Assembly (NCBI GenBank): GCA_964374035.1
Contig: CAYJWY010000008.1
Coordinates: 1 to 32,085 of the forward strand
Source: CALRGL01 sp964374035
Lineage (GTDB): Bacteria > Patescibacteriota > Patescibacteriia > UBA9934 > GWF2-40-263
Direction: 5' to 3'
DNA: 32,085 bases
Under the pieces are notes generated by a model. The model saw nothing but the letters and a program-made list of their open reading frames with translations. It had not been told where the DNA came from and did no database searches. This document shows positions 28,990 to 32,085 of this stretch, piece after piece (within the stretch, counting starts at the first letter, position 1; every line of letters begins with the position of its first letter). The position numbers were made by a program, and so were the translations under genes.

Positions 28990-29754
28990 TTAGAGCCATT
29001 GAGAACTTAGAATGGTCGCGAGCAATAAGATGCCACTCACGATCACGTAACGTTTAATGACAAGGCTCGAGAGTGTACGCAAAACATGCGCGCGTGTCAA
29101 TCCAATGAAGAGATAAAAAAGGACAGTCATGATGGCGGCGTTTGTGTAGTAACTGGATGGCAAGACGCTGAGCGCGACGAACAGTTCAGTCATTAAGATG
29201 GATCCGCCCAGTGTGTAGGGCTTCATCGTGCTCTCATGCGCCTTGCTCACCCAGAACGTTCCGTAAATGACAAAAACGAAGCAGAAAAACGCCACGATCG
29301 CGACCACACTGAGCGGCGCTTGCAAAAGCAACATTGATCCGAAACCGACCGAAGAAAGAGAAAAAATCGTGAGCAGATGAAGAACCAAACTTACGTATTC
29401 GAGGGAATAGGGCTGATACATGGTTGGTAAATGCAGAAACTGGAAAACATACTCGGCATACAACACGATGAGCAAGAGTGCTATGAAGGCGACAAGCAGA
29501 ATGATGAAATCTTGTTCAAGAAAAAAAATGAGAGAAAGACTCGCGATCAAGAATAAAACCGGTGTGAGGAGAAAATGCCAAAATTGAAACGTGCGGATTT
29601 CAAAACGCAACAGACGCGCGAACAAGATCAATGCAATGACCACCATCGCAATCGCTACACTCACGTGTCCGATTTTTCCAAAAACAAGAAAAAACATTCC
29701 CACGGCGAGAAGAAGTCCCAGAACAAATGGTGTGATGCGATGAAGAAGAATCAT
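28990..29754 (-). CDS. Multi-pass membrane protein, unknown function
   Basis: This 254-residue protein is mostly hydrophobic, with about eight predicted membrane segments (for example LGLLLAVGMFFLVFG, FLLTPVLFLIASLSLIFF, VAIVAFFCFVFVIYGTFWV, IMTVLFYLFIGL). Short polar loops hold no recognisable motif. Its ATG is 2 bases after the stop of the preceding gene, so it is the last member of a four-gene operon with an AI-2E family permease and two single-pass membrane proteins. I do not recognise the family. A large palindrome follows its stop. Confidence 0.7.
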   Translation of the reverse strand: MILLHRITPFVLGLLLAVGMFFLVFGKIGHVSVAIAMVVIALILFARLLRFEIRTFQFWHFLLTPVLFLIASLSLIFFLEQDFIILLVAFIALLLIVLYAEYVFQFLHLPTMYQPYSLEYVSLVLHLLTIFSLSSVGFGSMLLLQAPLSVVAIVAFFCFVFVIYGTFWVSKAHESTMKPYTLGGSILMTELFVALSVLPSSYYTNAAIMTVLFYLFIGLTRAHVLRTLSSLVIKRYVIVSGILLLATILSSQWL

Positions 29755-29756
29755 AG

Positions 29757-30506
29757 TCAGCGAACCAGTTCGATATCACCATTGATCGTCAAGCGACCTG
29801 TTGCATACGTGATGGTGTTGATACGTACGTCATTGCCTAACTTATTCTTCAACACGGAAACTTGCGGTTCAATAACCGTATCGGAAAAAAATTCCACGAG
29901 CATCTTTGGAAGAGTGTATGACCCAAGTCGTACGTTTTGAGTCTTCACGTCAATCTTTCCATTGTCAAGAATCACACGCACGGTGGCGACAAAGGCCGTC
30001 TGCTTTGAACGATCTTTGATGGGCAAAAACAATTCAAACGTGCCATTCTCCTCGATCGCCATCTGGACACGATTGGTTTCAAACATATGTTTAACAACGT
30101 TTTCAATCGATGACTGGAAGGTTGAGGTAAACGAGGACTCACTAAGCATCAAAGAGAGCGATGTGTCCGTGAGCACGCCGTTTCCTTGTTGCAATCGACG
30201 AACGAGTGTGGTTTGAAGCTGTTCTTGCACAACGGTTTCAAGCGATATGCCGGGGGTTACTTCTCGAACAGGCAAGGGATCGACATACGCGAAGCGCGAA
30301 AGAATGGGAACGGTAAACAGTCCTGTGGCGGCAACAATCCATGTCAACCATAGCATGAGTCCAAAAACGATCAGAAAAAAAACAAGCGCATACGTCAATC
30401 GACCGCGATGCTTGTCGATTTTTTTAATCTCGCGGACGACATCCCCTTTCATCTGCGTCATCTCTTTTTTCATGTGATCAGTCTTTTCAATGCGACCCAT
30501 ATGCAT
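29757..30506 (-). CDS. Single-pass membrane protein, unknown function
   Basis: This protein of about 249 residues has a charged cytoplasmic N-terminus (MKGDVVREIKKIDKHRGR), one membrane helix at about 40-62 (LTYALVFFLIVFGLMLWLTWIV) and an outer part of about 185 residues. The outer part is predicted mixed alpha/beta (SLETVVQEQLQTTLVRRLQQ, VRVILDNGKIDVKTQNVRLG). The start is uncertain: GTG 30509, ATG 30506 (sharing one base with the upstream TGA) and ATG 30500 are all possible. I chose 30506 for the tight TGATG coupling. No known domain is recognised. The operon context suggests an envelope role. Confidence 0.68.
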   Translation of the reverse strand: MHMGRIEKTDHMKKEMTQMKGDVVREIKKIDKHRGRLTYALVFFLIVFGLMLWLTWIVAATGLFTVPILSRFAYVDPLPVREVTPGISLETVVQEQLQTTLVRRLQQGNGVLTDTSLSLMLSESSFTSTFQSSIENVVKHMFETNRVQMAIEENGTFELFLPIKDRSKQTAFVATVRVILDNGKIDVKTQNVRLGSYTLPKMLVEFFSDTVIEPQVSVLKNKLGNDVRINTITYATGRLTINGDIELVR

Positions 30507-30922
30507 CACTGTAGAGATGCCATGGTCGCGCGATACTGAGCAAGAGCGGCATCCATTGTTTGATCTTCCCCGGTCAACGCCTCTTGCATCGAGTTCAATG
30601 CCAGAGCAAATTGCAAGTGTGCTGTTTGATACGCGACCGGAACCCGCAAAGCGAGTAAGGCAGTGAGCGTTTCCTCGACGATGGCGCGTTGCGCGTCTCG
30701 ATCGTTGGCAAGCGCCAACTTTTGCTCGAACAATCGCGAGATTTCTTTCACCTGCGTTTGGTACGCCTGTGAAGAAACGGTCGGGATCTCTATGGGCTCT
30801 TCAAGCGGTGATCCTGATTTTTCGGATTTGAAAGAGAGTGTAAAAAACATAAATACAAGCAGGAAGACCGACAATAAGATGATTACCAACGGGAAATACG
30901 AACGGCGTTTATGGAAAAACAT
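30506..30922 (-). CDS. Small membrane-anchored helical protein, unknown function
   Basis: I take the ATG at 30922 (138 residues), which starts 1 base after the TAA of the permease gene. The longer TTG start at 30958 would overlap that gene and add a polar stretch before the membrane anchor. Residues about 8-32 are a membrane helix (FPLVIILLSVFLLVFMFFTL). A short Pro/Ser linker follows, then helices with heptad character (YQTQVKEISRLFEQKLALAN, AQRAIVEETLTALLALRVPV). No family is recognised. Its stop overlaps the next gene, so the two are coupled. Confidence 0.7.
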   Translation of the reverse strand: MFFHKRRSYFPLVIILLSVFLLVFMFFTLSFKSEKSGSPLEEPIEIPTVSSQAYQTQVKEISRLFEQKLALANDRDAQRAIVEETLTALLALRVPVAYQTAHLQFALALNSMQEALTGEDQTMDAALAQYRATMASLQ

Positions 30923-30923
30923 A

Positions 30924-31946
30924 TTAGGTATTTTCTTTAAACGTATCTGCGGTGGCAATGGCGATCATCGTCGCGATAGGTATGGCGAGAATGGCTCCGA
31001 CAAAGCCGGCAATCTTTACGCCGATAAGGAGCGCAAGAATACTGAACACCGGATTGAGGCCTGTGGCTTTCTGCATGATCTTGGGAACAAGAATGTGATT
31101 TTCGATTTGTTGGATCATGAGATAAAGCAGAACCACAGCAATGCCCAAAAACGGCGACTCAGCAAACCCAATGATGGCTGTTGGAACCAGGGAGAGGATC
31201 GGTCCAACATAAGGGACGATCTCGAAGAGCCCGGCGATCAGGGCGAGCAACAAAGCGTACTCGACACCAAGAATTTTGAGTCCGATGTACACGGCAACAC
31301 CAACCACCAATCCCAGAATCAACTGTCCACGCAACCACGCACCGATCCCCTTTTGCATACGCGTAAGCATGCCGGCGAGGTAGGGTTGATATTCAATCGG
31401 CGCGAGCGATTTAAAATACTTCCGAAAACGATCTTCCTCGCTCACCATATAAAAGGTGAGAACCAGAACAATGAGCAGGGCAATGAGTCCACCAAGAAAT
31501 CCTTTGACCGTTGAGAAGATGGATGAAAACGATGCGTTCAAACCCGCTTGAATACTTCCAAGCGTTTCCTGAACGCTGTTTGAAAATCCGTAGTTTTCAG
31601 AAAATGCGCGAAACTGTCCAAGTGAGTCGGAGATATTTTGCGAAGATACGTTGAGCTTTAAGATGAGCTGACCGCTTTGTTGAACAACGATCGGAATGAG
31701 CAAGACAAGCACAATCGCCGCGATTGCCGCAAGCACACCATAGACACCAAGCACGGCAAGCCCGCGTGGAATATGACGTTTCGCAAGCCAGTCGGCAAAC
31801 GGATCAATCAAGGATGAAAGCATGATCGAGACAAGCAAAATTGTAAAGATATCGCGCAAGTGCCAAAGCAACCAAAGAACAAGCACAAATAACACAGCTT
31901 TGACAAACGTCCGCGTCGAAACATTGATCGTCTGCTCGGATTTCAT
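30924..31946 (-). CDS. AI-2E family transporter (TqsA/PerM-like permease)
   Basis: The protein has 340 residues, the usual length. The AI-2E family (UPF0118) pattern is clear: paired membrane segments at the N-terminus (AVLFVLVLWLLWHLRDIFTI, SSLIDPFADWLAKR, IPRGLAVLGVYG), a central soluble stretch (about 90-145), then LIVLVLTFYMVSEEDRFRKY, GLVVGVAVYIGLKILGVEYA, GLFEIVPYVGPILSLVPTAI and QQIENHILVPKIMQK. The last two are the most conserved parts. Family members move small molecules or ions and do not all carry autoinducer-2, so the substrate is unknown. It is the first gene of a four-gene operon with three unknown membrane proteins. No ribosome site or promoter is clear upstream of the ATG. Confidence 0.9.
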   Translation of the reverse strand: MKSEQTINVSTRTFVKAVLFVLVLWLLWHLRDIFTILLVSIMLSSLIDPFADWLAKRHIPRGLAVLGVYGVLAAIAAIVLVLLIPIVVQQSGQLILKLNVSSQNISDSLGQFRAFSENYGFSNSVQETLGSIQAGLNASFSSIFSTVKGFLGGLIALLIVLVLTFYMVSEEDRFRKYFKSLAPIEYQPYLAGMLTRMQKGIGAWLRGQLILGLVVGVAVYIGLKILGVEYALLLALIAGLFEIVPYVGPILSLVPTAIIGFAESPFLGIAVVLLYLMIQQIENHILVPKIMQKATGLNPVFSILALLIGVKIAGFVGAILAIPIATMIAIATADTFKENT

Positions 31947-32007
31947 ACGAATTCATTGTGGGTTATCCTGTGTCTTCTCTTAATTTAGGAACAACCAAGA
32001 TTTCATC

Positions 32008-32085
32008 GTTGTCTGTCATCCTGAGTGCATCTGAAGGATCTCATGTGACGAATGGAAACTCGCTGTTGTCTGTCATCCTGAGTGC
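32008..32085. repeat. Tandem 57-base unit with TGTCATCCTGAGTGC, cut by the window edge
   Basis: GTTGTCTGTCATCCTGAGTGC occurs at 32008-32028 and again at 32065-32085, a period of 57 bases. The first copy continues ATCTGAAGGATCTC, matching the palindrome family at 6899 and 25900. The array may continue past the edge. Confidence 0.7.

Noticed and set aside
32008..32085. Start of a CRISPR array (21-base repeat, 36-base spacing)
   Set aside because: The repeat is part of the widespread TGTCATCCTGA palindrome family, and only two copies are visible.

Overview
The window looks like a chromosomal scaffold from an uncultivated bacterium of the Patescibacteria/CPR type, possibly near the Uhrbacteria/Magasanikbacteria lineages. 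That placement is an inference from a secreted S-layer-like protein with a YYYGSDG...FPNEKTFFSWF motif, compact genes, near-leaderless starts, an AI-2E family permease and surface polysaccharide genes. TGA is used as a stop, so the standard bacterial code fits. A run of 100 Ns (11492-11591) sits inside a tandem repeat and is an assembly gap.

Layout. 1-2649 (minus): most of a large secreted S-layer-like protein, running off the left edge. 2957-4386 (minus): ECF-type sigma factor overlapping a DUF5667-like membrane protein, probably its partner. From 4476 rightward (plus): a promoter, a small helix-turn-helix protein, a secreted GHL15-like/FG-GAP protein, a membrane-anchored extracellular protein, then a family 4 glycosyltransferase with its own promoter. 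10113-13247 (minus): a second family 4 glycosyltransferase and an O-antigen ligase/polymerase-like protein, separated by a REP-type tandem array. 26952-31946 (minus): a Wzz-like chain-length protein, an HtrA-like protein that has lost its catalytic residues, and a tight four-gene operon of membrane proteins led by an AI-2E family permease.

The most unusual part is 13.3-26.3 kb. It is visibly richer in G+C and encodes five exported proteins, all on the minus strand. Four are lipoproteins with Asp/Pro/Ala-rich linkers. Four of the five carry MopE-type putative metal-binding units (about 25 in the 1939-residue protein). Three share a C-terminal domain I do not recognise. Each gene ends in its own intrinsic terminator, and four have a clear TTGACA-N17-TAxxTT promoter. 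The island is therefore a row of single-gene transcription units. It is continuous with Patescibacteria-like sequence on both sides; the N gap is not at its border.

Two of these genes carry the same structured 5' leader (22916-23035 and 25768-25892), in which paired positions change together. Upstream of the last gene, two back-to-back promoters (26255-26336) drive divergent transcripts. Each has an early hairpin with a CCUCCUCC loop, complementary to Shine-Dalgarno sequences like those of the island genes. These RNA elements are the best candidates for something undescribed.

Several repeat families occur: a GTAGCCGCAGGCTTTAGCCTGCG palindrome (REP type), a TGTCATCCTGA...TCAGAATGACA palindrome, a G/C-run palindrome inserted in frame in a glycosyltransferase, and degenerate GGAAGTAATGG/GTGAGGGAGTGA repeats, of which the first type brackets a four-helix-bundle (S23-like) gene.
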